64,000 nt of DNA, from contig CBDAPQ010000005.1 in the NCBI GenBank assembly GCA_965198485.1, positions 2,914,001 to 2,978,000 on the forward strand, given 5' to 3'. The notes beneath the pieces are model-generated. The model was not told the DNA's origin, made no database searches, and worked only from the letters and a program-made list of their open reading frames with translations. Positions 42,885 to 52,394 of this stretch are shown here, piece after piece. This DNA comes from RH-AL1 sp965198485. Its GTDB lineage: Bacteria; Pseudomonadota; Alphaproteobacteria; Rhizobiales; Beijerinckiaceae. Position 1 is the stretch's first letter. The number at the start of each line of letters is the position of its first letter. A program made the translations under genes and the position numbers.

Positions 42885-44048
42885 ATGACCCTGATCGCGA
42901 CGACGCGGGAGCTCGCTGACCTCTGCCACCGCCTCGCCCATTTCCCCTACGTGACGGTCGACACCGAGTTCCTGCGCGAGACGACCTTCTGGCCCAAGCT
43001 CTGCGTCGTGCAGCTCGCCTCCGATGACGAGGCCGTCGCCGTCGACGCGCTAGCCGATGCACTTGACCTGCAGCCGCTCTTCGACCTCATGGCCGACCCC
43101 AATGTGGTCAAGGTCTTCCACGCCGCGCGCCAGGACATCGAGATCTTCTGGAATCTCGCCAAGCTCGTGCCGACGCCTTTGTTCGACACGCAGGTCGCGG
43201 CGATGGTGTGCGGCTTCGGCGATCAGATCTCCTACGCCGACCTCGTGCAGACCGTCACCAAGGCCAACCTCGACAAGTCTTCGCGTTTCACCGACTGGAC
43301 GCGCCGGCCGCTTTCGGCGGCCCAGGTGGCCTATGCCATCGCCGACGTTACCCACCTGCGTGACATTTACCATTTCCTGCTCGGCAAACTCGAGGCTTCG
43401 AACCGCGTCGGCTGGCTGGCGGACGAGATGGGCACGCTGACGGCGCCGGCGACCTATGAGCAGCACCCCGACCGCGCCTGGGAGCGGTTCCGCAATCGCG
43501 CCCGCAAGCCGCGCGACCTCGCGGTATTGATGGAGCTCGCCGGCTGGCGCGAGGCCGAGGCGCAGAGCCGCGACGTTCCACGCGCGCGCGTGCTCAAGGA
43601 CGACGTCATGATCGAGGTGGCGCTGGCCGCGCCGCAGAGCGAGGAGGCGCTGGGCGAGCTGCGCGCGTTCCCCAAGGGCATGGAGCGTTCGCGCGCCGGC
43701 GCCGAGATCGTGCAGGCCGTCGCGCGCGGCCTCGCCCGGGACGTGAAGACGCTACCCAAGCTCGACCGCGATCGCCGCAACGGCGGCGGCGCCACGGTGG
43801 AGCTCCTGAAGGTGCTGCTGCGCCAGGTGAGCGAGAGCCACGGCGTCGCGGCGAAGATGATCGCCACCGTCGACGATCTCGAGGCGATCGCGTCGGACGA
43901 CCGCGCCGACGTGCCGGCGCTCACGGGCTGGCGGCGCGACCTCTTCGGCTCCAAGGCGCTGGAGCTGAAGCACGGCCGCCTGGCGCTGACGCTGGAGCGC
44001 GGCAAGGTCGTCGCACTCGAGTGGCAGGAGCACGCCGAGCCGGCGTAA
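42885..44048 (+). CDS. rnd: Ribonuclease D
   Basis: The 387-residue 3'-5' exoribonuclease has the DEDD exonuclease motifs: TVDTEFLRETTFWP (D26, E28), FHAARQDIEIFW, and a third motif near YAIADVTHLRDIYHFL. An HRDC domain follows (PRARVLKDDVMIEVALAAP). It trims tRNA 3' ends and other small RNAs. The ATG at 42885 matches the family start. Confidence 0.96.
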   Translation: MTLIATTRELADLCHRLAHFPYVTVDTEFLRETTFWPKLCVVQLASDDEAVAVDALADALDLQPLFDLMADPNVVKVFHAARQDIEIFWNLAKLVPTPLFDTQVAAMVCGFGDQISYADLVQTVTKANLDKSSRFTDWTRRPLSAAQVAYAIADVTHLRDIYHFLLGKLEASNRVGWLADEMGTLTAPATYEQHPDRAWERFRNRARKPRDLAVLMELAGWREAEAQSRDVPRARVLKDDVMIEVALAAPQSEEALGELRAFPKGMERSRAGAEIVQAVARGLARDVKTLPKLDRDRRNGGGATVELLKVLLRQVSESHGVAAKMIATVDDLEAIASDDRADVPALTGWRRDLFGSKALELKHGRLALTLERGKVVALEWQEHAEPA

Positions 44049-44143
44049 CCGCGCGCCTGGCCGGGCCGAAGATCTACAGCCGAACCGCTTGGAGAATGCA
44101 CCGTCGTTGCCTAACATTTGGCAAAGCCGAGGGCGCTGACGCC

Positions 44144-44566
44144 ATGACACGCATCGCCACCACCATGCTCGCCGCCGGGCTGTTTTGGGCTTCGTCCGTT
44201 CACGCAGGTGACTTGGCCTCGATGCCTAACCTGCACACCATGCTCATGGAGAAGTTCGACGCCATGAACACCATGAACCAAGGCATCTTCCGGGAGGATG
44301 TCACGCCGCTGGTCTCGACCTATTTCCCCGTGGGACAGCCGATGGCGGAGACGCGGAGGATCCTGTCCGATCAGAAGCTCGGCGCGCTGAAGCCGTTCAA
44401 GGGCACCAACGATCCCGGCATGGGCACGATGTTCGTGACCAAATTCGACCTGACGAGCCACCTCTTCTCGCACGTCTACGTGGTGCTCGACTTTGACTTC
44501 GGCGGCGCCGGGCCGGACATGAAGCTCAAGGCCATGAAGGCCTACCTGCGCGCCTCGAACATGTAG
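44144..44566 (+). CDS. Exported protein of unknown function
   Basis: The 140-residue product has a signal peptide (IATTMLAAGLFWASSVHA) and a soluble mature domain (QGIFREDVTPLVSTYFPVGQP; LFSHVYVVLDFDFGGAGPD). No family is recognised. ATG 44144 follows GAGGGC at about 44129-44134. It is followed after 7 nt by another unknown gene, so the two probably form an operon. Confidence 0.65.
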   Translation: MTRIATTMLAAGLFWASSVHAGDLASMPNLHTMLMEKFDAMNTMNQGIFREDVTPLVSTYFPVGQPMAETRRILSDQKLGALKPFKGTNDPGMGTMFVTKFDLTSHLFSHVYVVLDFDFGGAGPDMKLKAMKAYLRASNM

Positions 44567-44573
44567 CCGATCG

Positions 44574-45134
44574 ATGGACACGATCGCGATCTACTACACG
44601 CCGCTTACTTCGACCAAGGTGGCGGAAGTCATAGGGCTAGGCGAAGCCTACCACATGGCGCTCGTCTACACCGACGAGCGGGGCCGCAGCTACGGGGCCA
44701 GTTCCGGCCCCTCCAACCACATGACGGCGCAGACGCCGGGCCTTGCCGTCGCCGCCGCCTTCGCCTCGACCATGGGCGTGCCTTCGGCCTTCGGCACGCT
44801 GCTGTCCGATCCGGCCAACAATCACGCCTTCATCAAGGGAAGGCCGGAGGATTACTACACCCAGGACGACGAAGGGAATCCCTACCCGGTCACGACCGTC
44901 CTGACCGGCGAGGACCTCTCGGCCAAGTGGCAGAGCATCCTCAGGGCTTACGTCGAGATCGGCAAGCTGAAGCTGACCTATTCGCCCATCAGCCAGAACT
45001 CGAACAGCATGGCCGGCTCGGCGCTGCGGGCGGCCGGCATTCCCATCCCGTTCTCGAGCAAGACCTGGTTCGTGCCGGCGGTATTCACGCGGCTGCCGCT
45101 GACGCCGGACGAGGTCGGGACGATGCCGCGGTGA
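44574..45134 (+). CDS. Soluble protein of unknown function
   Basis: The 186-residue product has no signal peptide or membrane segment and no cysteine. Conserved-looking features are YHMALVYTDERGRSYGASSGP near residue 26 and SQNSNSMAGSALRAAGIP near the C-terminus. The H...NSNS arrangement recalls structural elements of the NlpC/P60-like fold, but the absence of Cys argues against peptidase activity. It is preceded by an exported protein, 7 nt away; the pair is probably co-transcribed. Confidence 0.65.
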   Translation: MDTIAIYYTPLTSTKVAEVIGLGEAYHMALVYTDERGRSYGASSGPSNHMTAQTPGLAVAAAFASTMGVPSAFGTLLSDPANNHAFIKGRPEDYYTQDDEGNPYPVTTVLTGEDLSAKWQSILRAYVEIGKLKLTYSPISQNSNSMAGSALRAAGIPIPFSSKTWFVPAVFTRLPLTPDEVGTMPR

Positions 45135-45143
45135 CGCGCAGCG

Positions 45144-46667
45144 CTACGGTAACGCGAATGTCGGCTCGCGCCCCAGCAGCTTCGCCAACGCCTTGACCCG
45201 GCCCGCGAGCCGCTCATTGCCGAGATCGGCGAGGTCCGGAGGCAGCGCCACGCTGACCTTGCCCTTGGCGGCCGTCATCGCGGCGCGCGGCAGCACGTCG
45301 GGCATGCCGGCGGCGAGCACGGAGGCGACCCGCAGCGCCGCGCCGATCACCTGGGCCCGGTCGATCAACGCCGGCGGCATCATGCTGCGAATCTGCAGCG
45401 CGACATCCTCGTCGAGGCCGACGTAGCGCAGCGTCGCAACCAGAGACAGGAACGAGCGCCCGGCGTGATCGACCCCCGGGAGGATCGCCGAGGACACGAG
45501 GTTGAAACTCTGCACCCCGCGATAGTCGGGATGCGCGCGCCAGTTGACCTCGGAGAGGTAGCAGGCGGCCTCGCGCAGCCGCCGCTCCTCCTCGCTCTCC
45601 GTCAGACCCGCCGAGCGCAGGAAGGCTTCGGTCCAGGCGACGAGGTCCGTGGCGTAGCGCGGCGCGCGCGAGAGCAGGCGGTTGGCCTTGGACGCGGCGG
45701 CGAGCAGGGGGTCTTCCTGCCGTTGCGCGGGATCGAGCGCCTCGTAGAGCAGCCCTTCGCGCACGCCGTAGGTCGAGATGACGACCTCCTTGGGCTTGGC
45801 GCGGCGGATCACCTCGTCGAGCACGACGGCGCCGTAGGCGAGCAGCGGGCGCCGCGCGGCGTTGACCGACTCGATGGCGAGAAACGCGCTCGGGTCGACC
45901 CGCTCAACGAGACCAGCAAGGTCGGCCGCCTCGCTCGCGGGGATGGCGTATCCGTGCATCACCATGAGCGGGTAATTGCGCTGCCCAATGTGCAACTTGG
46001 CCAACGCGCGCCAAGTGCCCCCGACGGCGTAGAAGCTGCGGCCCTCCAGCCTGTCGAGATTGGCGCATCGGGCGAGCGCGTCGCGCACGATCTTGGCCGC
46101 GGCCTTGGGCGAGCCGCCCGAGGCGTCCATCAGAGCGAGCCCGCCGAGCGGCAGGCTCACGCCTTTGCCGACCTTGCCGCCCTTGACCTCGATCAACTCG
46201 AGCGAGCCGCCACCGAGATCACCAACGATCCCATCCGGCGCGTGCAGGCCGCACATGACGCCCAGGGCGGAAAGCTTGGCCTCGCGCTCGCCCGAGAGCA
46301 GCGCGATCTCGATGCCGCCTAGCGCCTCGCGCGCAGCGGCGACGAACTCGGGCCCGTTCGAGGCGTCGCGCGCGGCCGCGGTGGCGATCACGCGGACGTC
46401 GTCGATGCCCATCATCGCCGTCAGCAGACGAAACCGCTTGAGCGCCGTCAGCGCCTTCTCGACACCGGCCTTCGGCAGCTTGCCGGTGGAGACGACGCCG
46501 TTGCCCAGGCCGCAGAGCGACTTCTCGTTGAAGGCGGGGATCGGCGCCCGATCGAGAGCGTCATAGCAGACGAGACGGACCGAGTTCGAGCCGATGTCAA
46601 TGATGGCCACGGGTCGAGCCGGGGCGTTCGCCCTGCCGTCGTGCGGCGCGGAATGGGTGCGGGTCAA
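45144..46667 (-). CDS. ppx: Exopolyphosphatase / Ppx-GppA family
   Basis: The 507-residue protein has the ASKHA-fold signatures PVAIIDIGSNSVRLV, ATAAARDASNG, and GIVGDLGGGSLELIEV, followed by a C-terminal HD-like domain. It degrades polyphosphate or pppGpp. The TTG start at 46667 overlaps the ppk1 stop (TTGA); a GTG at 46610 (MAIIDIGSNS) is the alternative. Directly follows ppk1, as in a classical polyphosphate operon. Confidence 0.93.
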   Translation of the reverse strand: MTRTHSAPHDGRANAPARPVAIIDIGSNSVRLVCYDALDRAPIPAFNEKSLCGLGNGVVSTGKLPKAGVEKALTALKRFRLLTAMMGIDDVRVIATAAARDASNGPEFVAAAREALGGIEIALLSGEREAKLSALGVMCGLHAPDGIVGDLGGGSLELIEVKGGKVGKGVSLPLGGLALMDASGGSPKAAAKIVRDALARCANLDRLEGRSFYAVGGTWRALAKLHIGQRNYPLMVMHGYAIPASEAADLAGLVERVDPSAFLAIESVNAARRPLLAYGAVVLDEVIRRAKPKEVVISTYGVREGLLYEALDPAQRQEDPLLAAASKANRLLSRAPRYATDLVAWTEAFLRSAGLTESEEERRLREAACYLSEVNWRAHPDYRGVQSFNLVSSAILPGVDHAGRSFLSLVATLRYVGLDEDVALQIRSMMPPALIDRAQVIGAALRVASVLAAGMPDVLPRAAMTAAKGKVSVALPPDLADLGNERLAGRVKALAKLLGREPTFALP

Positions 46668-48901
46668 CGGTGCTCCAGGCGCTTGAACAGCGTGCGCGGG
46701 CTCGAATCCTTCAGGCTCTTGCCGCGGCCCGAGAGGCTCGGATTGGTCATGAAGTAGGAGTGCGCGTTGAACGGCTCCTCGTTCGCCGGCGCCACGATGC
46801 GCGTCGACGATCCGTCCGGCGATACAAGATAGGATTGCTGGTTGTCGAGCAGGTTCGCCACCATGATCTGGTCGAGCACCTGTTCGTGCACCGTCGGATT
46901 GAGCACCGGCAGCATGATCTCGACTCGCCTGTCGAGGTTGCGGGTCATCAGGTCGGCCGAGGAGATGTAGACCAGCGCCTTGGGATGGGGCAGAGCGTGG
47001 CCGTTGCCGAAGCAGTAGATGCGGGCGTGCTCGAGGAAGCGCCCGATGATCGATTTCACCCGGATGTTCTCGGAGAGGCCCGGCAGCCCCGGCCGCAGGC
47101 AGCAGATGCCGCGCACTACGCAATCGATCTGCACCCCGGCCTGGCTGGCCTTGTAGAGCGCATCGATGATGCCGGGATCGACCAGCGAGTTGCATTTCAG
47201 CCAGATCGAGCCCTTCTTGCCGGCCCTGGCGAAGGCGACCTCCGCCTCGACGTTCTTCATGAAGCGTGCGCGTAGTGAGACCGGCGACATGGCGAGCCGT
47301 TCAAGGTCGCCCGGCTCGGCGTAGCCGGTGATGAAGTTGAACACCCGCGATACGTCGCGCCCGATCGCCGGATCGGCCGTGAAGAATGACACGTCGGTGT
47401 AGATCTTCGCGGTGTTGGGATGATAGTTGCCGGTGCCAATATGGCAGTAGGTGATGAGGTTGGTACCCTCGCGCCGCACCACCATCGACAGCTTGCCGTG
47501 CGTCTTCAGCTCGATGAAGCCGAAGACCACCTGGGCTCCGGCGCGCTCGAGGTCGCGCGACCAGCGGATGTTGGCCTCCTCGTCGAAGCGCGCTTTCAGT
47601 TCGACGAGCGCGGTGACCGATTTGCCGGCCTCGGCCGCCTCGATGAGTGCGCCGACGATGGGCGAGTCCGACGAGGTGCGGTAGAGCGTCTGCTTGATGG
47701 CGACGACATTGGGGTCGCGCGCCGCCTGCTTGAGGTACTGCACCACGACATCGAACGATTCATAAGGGTGGTGGACGACGAGGTCCTTCTGCCGGATGGC
47801 GAGGAAGCAGTCGCCGCCGTTGTCGCGCACTCGCTCCGGGAAGCGCGGATTGTAGGGCTTGAACTTCAGCTCGGGACGATCGAGCGCGACGATTTCGGCG
47901 AGCTCGTTCAAGGCCAGCATGCCGTCCTGCACGAACGTCTCGTCGGCGACCACTCCGATCTCCTCGGCGACGAAAGCGCGTAGGGCCGGCGGCATCAGGC
48001 TGTCGTATTCGAGCCGGATCACCGAGCCGCGGCGACGTCGCTTCAGCGCCGACTCGAAGAGCCGCACAAGGTCCTCGGCCTCCTCCTCGATCTCGAGATC
48101 CGAGTCGCGGATGACGCGGAAGGCGCCCGAGCCCATGAGCAGGTAGCCGGGGAACAGCGATTGCGTGAACATGCCCACCAGCGTCTCCAGCGAGACGAAG
48201 CGCGTCGGCGCACCCTCCACGAGCGGCAGGTGCACGAAGCGGTCGCTCTTCTGCGGCAGACGGATCAGCGCGCGCAGCACCTTGCTGTCACCCGGCCGCA
48301 CCAGCTCGAGGGCGATCGAGAAACCGAAATTGGGGATGAACGGGAACGGATGTGCCGGATCGACCGCCAAGGGCGTGAGGACCGGGAAGATGTGGCTGTT
48401 GAAGTGCGCCTCGAGCCAGGCGACGTCGCACTTGTCGAGGTCAGCCGGATCGGCCAGCACGATACCGACCTTGGCGATCTCCTCGCGCAGCTCGCGCCAG
48501 CGCCGCTGCTGCTCAGCGGCCAAGCGCGAGACTCCCTCGCGCACCTTCACCATCTGCTCGGCCGGCGACAGCCCGTCCTCCGAGGGCGTGTTTACGCCCT
48601 GGCGGACCTGCCCGCGCAGGCCGGCGACGCGCACCATGAAGAACTCGTCAAGGTTGTTGGCCGAGATCGACAGGAAGCGCAGCTGCTCGAGCAGCGGGTG
48701 GTTGCGGTTGGAGGCTTCCTGCAGGACTCGCCGGTTGAACTCCAGCCAGGACAATTCCCGATTGATGAAGCGTTGCGGCGAGGCGGCGAGCTCCGCAGGG
48801 CGATCGACGAGATCGCCGAGCGTGTCCATCAGAGCGATGCCTGCCGCGGACGGCCGTGTCTCCGGGACGCCGGCGGCATCGGCAAAGGCGACGTCGCTCA
48901 T
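46664..48901 (-). CDS. ppk1: Polyphosphate kinase 1
   Basis: The 745-residue enzyme has the N-terminal helical domain (QRFINRELSWLEFNRRVLQEA), the catalytic PLD-type domains with the phosphohistidine region YCHIGTGNYHPNTAKIYTD, and the final GNGHALPHPKALVYISSADLMTRN. It makes and degrades polyphosphate from ATP. It is the first gene of the ppk1-ppx operon. Confidence 0.97.
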   Translation of the reverse strand: MSDVAFADAAGVPETRPSAAGIALMDTLGDLVDRPAELAASPQRFINRELSWLEFNRRVLQEASNRNHPLLEQLRFLSISANNLDEFFMVRVAGLRGQVRQGVNTPSEDGLSPAEQMVKVREGVSRLAAEQQRRWRELREEIAKVGIVLADPADLDKCDVAWLEAHFNSHIFPVLTPLAVDPAHPFPFIPNFGFSIALELVRPGDSKVLRALIRLPQKSDRFVHLPLVEGAPTRFVSLETLVGMFTQSLFPGYLLMGSGAFRVIRDSDLEIEEEAEDLVRLFESALKRRRRGSVIRLEYDSLMPPALRAFVAEEIGVVADETFVQDGMLALNELAEIVALDRPELKFKPYNPRFPERVRDNGGDCFLAIRQKDLVVHHPYESFDVVVQYLKQAARDPNVVAIKQTLYRTSSDSPIVGALIEAAEAGKSVTALVELKARFDEEANIRWSRDLERAGAQVVFGFIELKTHGKLSMVVRREGTNLITYCHIGTGNYHPNTAKIYTDVSFFTADPAIGRDVSRVFNFITGYAEPGDLERLAMSPVSLRARFMKNVEAEVAFARAGKKGSIWLKCNSLVDPGIIDALYKASQAGVQIDCVVRGICCLRPGLPGLSENIRVKSIIGRFLEHARIYCFGNGHALPHPKALVYISSADLMTRNLDRRVEIMLPVLNPTVHEQVLDQIMVANLLDNQQSYLVSPDGSSTRIVAPANEEPFNAHSYFMTNPSLSGRGKSLKDSSPRTLFKRLEHR

Positions 48902-49095
48902 TGGTTTCTCCTTGGACGGCTCGGGCCCGCCATCGTCGAGCGGTGCACGGCACTGTCATTTGACACGACCGACCGACCTTACCAAGCGCAGGTTGAGACA
49001 CTGTCGAACAGCGTCTTGCACCTGCAACGGAGCAGATGCATCCTCGAAGTATAACGGAAGAGGCCTTCGTGATAAGGGCCTCAGGAGAGATCGAT

Positions 49096-49527
49096 ATGAC
49101 TGTCGGGCACATCCTCGCTCGCAAGGGTCGAGCGGTCGTCATGGTTCAGCCGCACGCCCTGGTGCGGGACGTCGTCGATGCCCTCGCTACCAAACATATC
49201 GGCGCGATCGTGATCGCCGACGTCGAGGGCCGTATGCACGGCATCGTTTCGGAGCGCGACGTGGTGCGGGCGCTGGCGGCGCGCGGTTGCGATGCCCTCG
49301 AGGACCCAGTGTCCGGCATCATGACCAAGGACGTCGTCACCGCGACCGAGGAGGACGGCATCCTCGATGTCCTTGGCCACATGTCACGCGGCCGCTTCCG
49401 CCATATGCCGATCATCACCGACGGCCGCATCGTCGGCATCATCTCGACGGGCGACGCCGTGCTGTACCGTCTCGAGCAGATGGAACAGGAGCAATCGGCG
49501 CTGCGCGAGTACATCGCCACCGCTTGA
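49096..49527 (+). CDS. Two-CBS-domain protein
   Basis: A 143-residue soluble protein made of two CBS modules: ALVRDVVDALATKHIGAIVI and GILDVLGHMSRGRFRHMPII, linked by VSGIMTKDVVTATEEDG. CBS pairs bind adenine nucleotides and regulate partner activity; no partner is fused or adjacent. ATG 49096 follows AGGAGAG at about 49083-49089. Longer frames from 49036 lack a ribosome-binding site. Confidence 0.9.
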   Translation: MTVGHILARKGRAVVMVQPHALVRDVVDALATKHIGAIVIADVEGRMHGIVSERDVVRALAARGCDALEDPVSGIMTKDVVTATEEDGILDVLGHMSRGRFRHMPIITDGRIVGIISTGDAVLYRLEQMEQEQSALREYIATA

Positions 49528-49546
49528 GCCGGCGTTTCGTCTTGGC

Positions 49547-50644
49547 TCAACGCCGCCGCTCGACGGGGGCAAGCCGCGCCTCGAGATCGGGCATGGCGCG
49601 GCGGACGACGACACGACCGTGCTCGATCATCTCCGCCGCTCGGTAGAATTCGAACAGCCCGACTCCCGGTGTCCGCGCATAAAGCATCACGTCGGGCGGA
49701 TCGAGCGCGAGACGGGCGCGCGAGATCCGCTCCTGCGCGATGGAGAAGGCGCCGACCACCACGCCCGCGATCCCCGGCGTGCCGTCGGAGCGCCGCTTGA
49801 ACAGGCGGCGGCGGGCAAAGAGCAGCTTGCGCGCCTTCTTCATGCGAGAGGGCGCGTGAGAGTCGAGGTCTTCCTCGTCGACGTCGGAGGCGATCGCGTC
49901 GAGGTCGGTGAGAGAAGCGTCGGTGGTGACATCGTGCGGTGCTTCTCCGCCGGGAAGCGAGCCCGTCAGGTTGACCGCGATCACGTAATCTGCGCCGAGA
50001 GCCCGGCAGACGGACACGGGCACCGGGTTCGACATGGCACCGTCGAAGAGCCACCGCCGGTCGATCAACAGCGGCTCGAAGATGCCCGGGAGCGCGTAGG
50101 AGGCCCGTACCGCCTCCACCACGTCGCCCGAGCCGATGCAGACCTCGCGACCCGAGCCGAGCTCCGTCGCGACGGCGACGAAGGGCAGCGCCAGATCCTC
50201 AATACGAAGGCCGCCGAGTTCGCGCGTAAGCCGCCGCCGCAGCCGTGCCCCTCCGATCAGCGCCGAGCCGCCGAGCGAGAGATCCATCATCGCAAATACG
50301 CGCCGGCGGTTCAGCCCGCGGGCGAAACCTTCCAGAGCATGGAGCCGGCCGGCGGCGTAGCACGCTCCCACGACGGCGCCGATGGACGTGCCGGCGACGA
50401 CGTCGATGACGACACCCTGCGCCGTCAACTCGCGAATGATGCCGATATGCGCCCAGCCCAGCGCCGACCCTCCCCCGAGTGCGAGCCCGACGCGGCGCCG
50501 CGACGCCTGCGCGACGGGCTGGAACGCGACAGGAGCGAGCTGACGCGTGCCGACCGGGAAGCTGAGCGCCTCCGCCGAGGGTTTGGCGGCGGTCTTGATA
50601 GACCTGAACAGACGCCGCGGCTGGGCGTGGCCGTCAGCCGGCAT
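49547..50644 (-). CDS. Patatin-like phospholipase (RssA family)
   Basis: The 365-residue protein has the oxyanion motif LALGGGSALGWAHIG, nucleophile Ser87 in GTSIG, and the catalytic Asp in WLFDGAMSNPVPVSV. It is predicted to hydrolyse lipids. The C-terminal third (KKARKLLFARRRLFKRR) is basic. It is downstream of hisI on the same strand and overlaps its 3' end by about 11 nt. Confidence 0.9.
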   Translation of the reverse strand: MPADGHAQPRRLFRSIKTAAKPSAEALSFPVGTRQLAPVAFQPVAQASRRRVGLALGGGSALGWAHIGIIRELTAQGVVIDVVAGTSIGAVVGACYAAGRLHALEGFARGLNRRRVFAMMDLSLGGSALIGGARLRRRLTRELGGLRIEDLALPFVAVATELGSGREVCIGSGDVVEAVRASYALPGIFEPLLIDRRWLFDGAMSNPVPVSVCRALGADYVIAVNLTGSLPGGEAPHDVTTDASLTDLDAIASDVDEEDLDSHAPSRMKKARKLLFARRRLFKRRSDGTPGIAGVVVGAFSIAQERISRARLALDPPDVMLYARTPGVGLFEFYRAAEMIEHGRVVVRRAMPDLEARLAPVERRR

Positions 50645-51047
50645 CTGTCACGAGCGACACCTCGGCGCCATCCCACTGCAACCTTCGGTAGAAACAGGAC
50701 CGTCGCCCGGTGTGGCAGGCGCCGCCGTCACCGCCCGGTACAACGCGCATGACGATGGCATCCTGGTCGCAATCGGTACGGAGCTCGACCACGCTCTGCA
50801 CCTGACCGGACGTGTCGCCTTTGCGCCACAGCGCCGCGCGCGATCGTGACCAGTAGTGCGCCGTTCCGCTCTCCAAGGTCAGGCGCAAGGCCTCGACGTT
50901 CATATGGGCCAGCATGAGCACAGTGCCGTCGCGATCGTCCAGCGTAACACAGGCCACGAGGCCATCGCGATCGTAGCGCGGGCGGAAGGTCGTGCCTTCC
51001 TCGATGTCCGCCTTGGTCGCCGCCGCAGATGCGTCAGAAGCGGCCAT
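50634..51047 (-). CDS. hisI: Phosphoribosyl-AMP cyclohydrolase
   Basis: The 137-residue enzyme has HYWSRSRAALWRKGDTSGQ, DCDQDAIVMRV and the zinc ligands ACHTGRRSCFYR. It opens the purine ring of phosphoribosyl-AMP in the third step of histidine synthesis. It is monofunctional, without the HisE domain. It overlaps the folE 3' end by 14 nt. Confidence 0.95.
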   Translation of the reverse strand: MAASDASAAATKADIEEGTTFRPRYDRDGLVACVTLDDRDGTVLMLAHMNVEALRLTLESGTAHYWSRSRAALWRKGDTSGQVQSVVELRTDCDQDAIVMRVVPGGDGGACHTGRRSCFYRRLQWDGAEVSLVTDAG

Positions 51048-51675
51048 GGCGCACCAGCGACAGAAAGCGCACCTGCTCCGCCGGATCGTCCTTGAAGCAG
51101 CCGGCGAAACGCGTCGTCACGGTGGACGTCCCATGCTTGCGAATACCGCGGATCGCCATGCACATGTGCTCGGCCTCGACCATCACCGCGCACCCGCGCG
51201 GGCGCAGGTTGAGTTCCAGCGCGGTCAGGACCTGCGCGGTCATCGCCTCCTGCGTCTGCAAGCGCTTGGCGTAGATGTCGACGAGGCGCGCCAGTTTCGA
51301 CAGGCCGACGACCCCTTCGCTGCTGGGATAATAGGCGATTTGAGCGCGCCCGGTGAACGGCACCATGTGGTGCTCGCAATGCGACACGAAGGGGATGTCG
51401 CGCACCAACACCATGTCGTCATAGCCGTGCACATCCTCGAAGACACGGGTCAGCGCCTCGGCGGGATCCTGCTTATAGCCGGCATAGAGCTCATCCATCG
51501 CCGCGACCACGCGGCGCGGTGTCTCGAGGAGGCCCTCGCGCGCGACATCATCGCCGATGTAGCCGATGAGCAGGCGCACGGCCGCTTCCGCCTCCTCCCG
51601 GCTTGGTCTGTTGGCGGAAGGTTCAGCGCCGTCTCGCGCCACGCGCTCGCGCAAGGTCTTAACCACATCGTCCAT
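51034..51675 (-). CDS. folE: GTP cyclohydrolase I (FolE type)
   Basis: The 213-residue enzyme has LLETPRRVVAAMDELYAGY, the catalytic and zinc motif VSHCEHHMVPFTG, IAYYPSSEGVVGLSKLARLVD and CMAIRGIRKHGT. It makes dihydroneopterin triphosphate for folate. ATG 51675 is chosen because MDDVVKTLRE is preceded by GGAGG-like bases (GGAGGCACCAC) and upstream frames run into the divergent promoter. folE-hisI-patatin are probably one transcript. Confidence 0.95.
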   Translation of the reverse strand: MDDVVKTLRERVARDGAEPSANRPSREEAEAAVRLLIGYIGDDVAREGLLETPRRVVAAMDELYAGYKQDPAEALTRVFEDVHGYDDMVLVRDIPFVSHCEHHMVPFTGRAQIAYYPSSEGVVGLSKLARLVDIYAKRLQTQEAMTAQVLTALELNLRPRGCAVMVEAEHMCMAIRGIRKHGTSTVTTRFAGCFKDDPAEQVRFLSLVRHGRF

Positions 51676-51823
51676 GTGGTGCCTCCATGGGTCGGTGTCA
51701 GATAGGATGAGGCGCGCAGCTCGGAACCGGCGTCTCGGACACGCGTGCTCGGCCATCGCGTCGCCGCACCCTATATAGGATCGTGTCCCCGTCGTCACCG
51801 CACGCTTTGTGATCGCACCCCCT

Positions 51824-52276
51824 ATGCTGAATGACATCTACAACCAGCGTATCCTTGAGCTGGCAGGCAACATCCCGCGGCTTGGTCGCCTGCCCGCGCC
51901 GCAGGCGACATCGCGCCAGCATTCCAAGCTGTGCGGCTCGACCGTCACCGTCGACGTGACGCTGGCGGATGGCCGCGTGGCGGATTACGCGCAGGACGTG
52001 AAGGCCTGCGCGCTGGGCCAGGCCGCCGCCTCGATCGTGGGCCGGCACGTGGTCGGCGCGACACCGGCCGAGCTTCGCGCGGTGCGCGACAGGGTCAAGG
52101 CGATGCTGAAGGAGAACGGCGCGCCGCCCGAAGGGACCTGGGCCGATGCGGCGGTACTGGAGCCTGTGCGCGATTTTCGGGCACGTCACGCCTCGACGCT
52201 GTTGGCCTTTGAGGCGGCGGCTGCGGCAGCGACAGAAATCGAACAGACGGCGTCCGTAGGCAGCGCGTCTTCGTAG
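51824..52276 (+). CDS. Fe-S cluster assembly scaffold, IscU/SufU/NifU-N type
   Basis: A 150-residue protein starting MLNDIYNQRILELAGNIPRL with cluster-ligand cysteines C37 (SKLCGST) and C62 (VKACALGQAAA). The usual third cysteine is not obvious near the EPVRDFRARHAST segment, as in other alphaproteobacterial members of this subgroup. ATG 51824 is the family start. It is divergent from folE. Confidence 0.85.
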   Translation: MLNDIYNQRILELAGNIPRLGRLPAPQATSRQHSKLCGSTVTVDVTLADGRVADYAQDVKACALGQAAASIVGRHVVGATPAELRAVRDRVKAMLKENGAPPEGTWADAAVLEPVRDFRARHASTLLAFEAAAAAATEIEQTASVGSASS

Positions 52277-52394
52277 ACGGCGACGGTCCGATGCCGAACA
52301 GGTTGTCGGACACTGTGGCAGGAAGGTGATATCCTTTTAGCGCGAACACGGTCAGGCTCTCGAGTGACATTTACTCGAGCGGCGAGGAGCCGGC

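Noticed and set aside
44574..45134. NlpC/P60-type cysteine peptidase call
   Set aside because: The H and NSNS elements are suggestive, but the protein contains no cysteine, so a papain-like active site is not supported.
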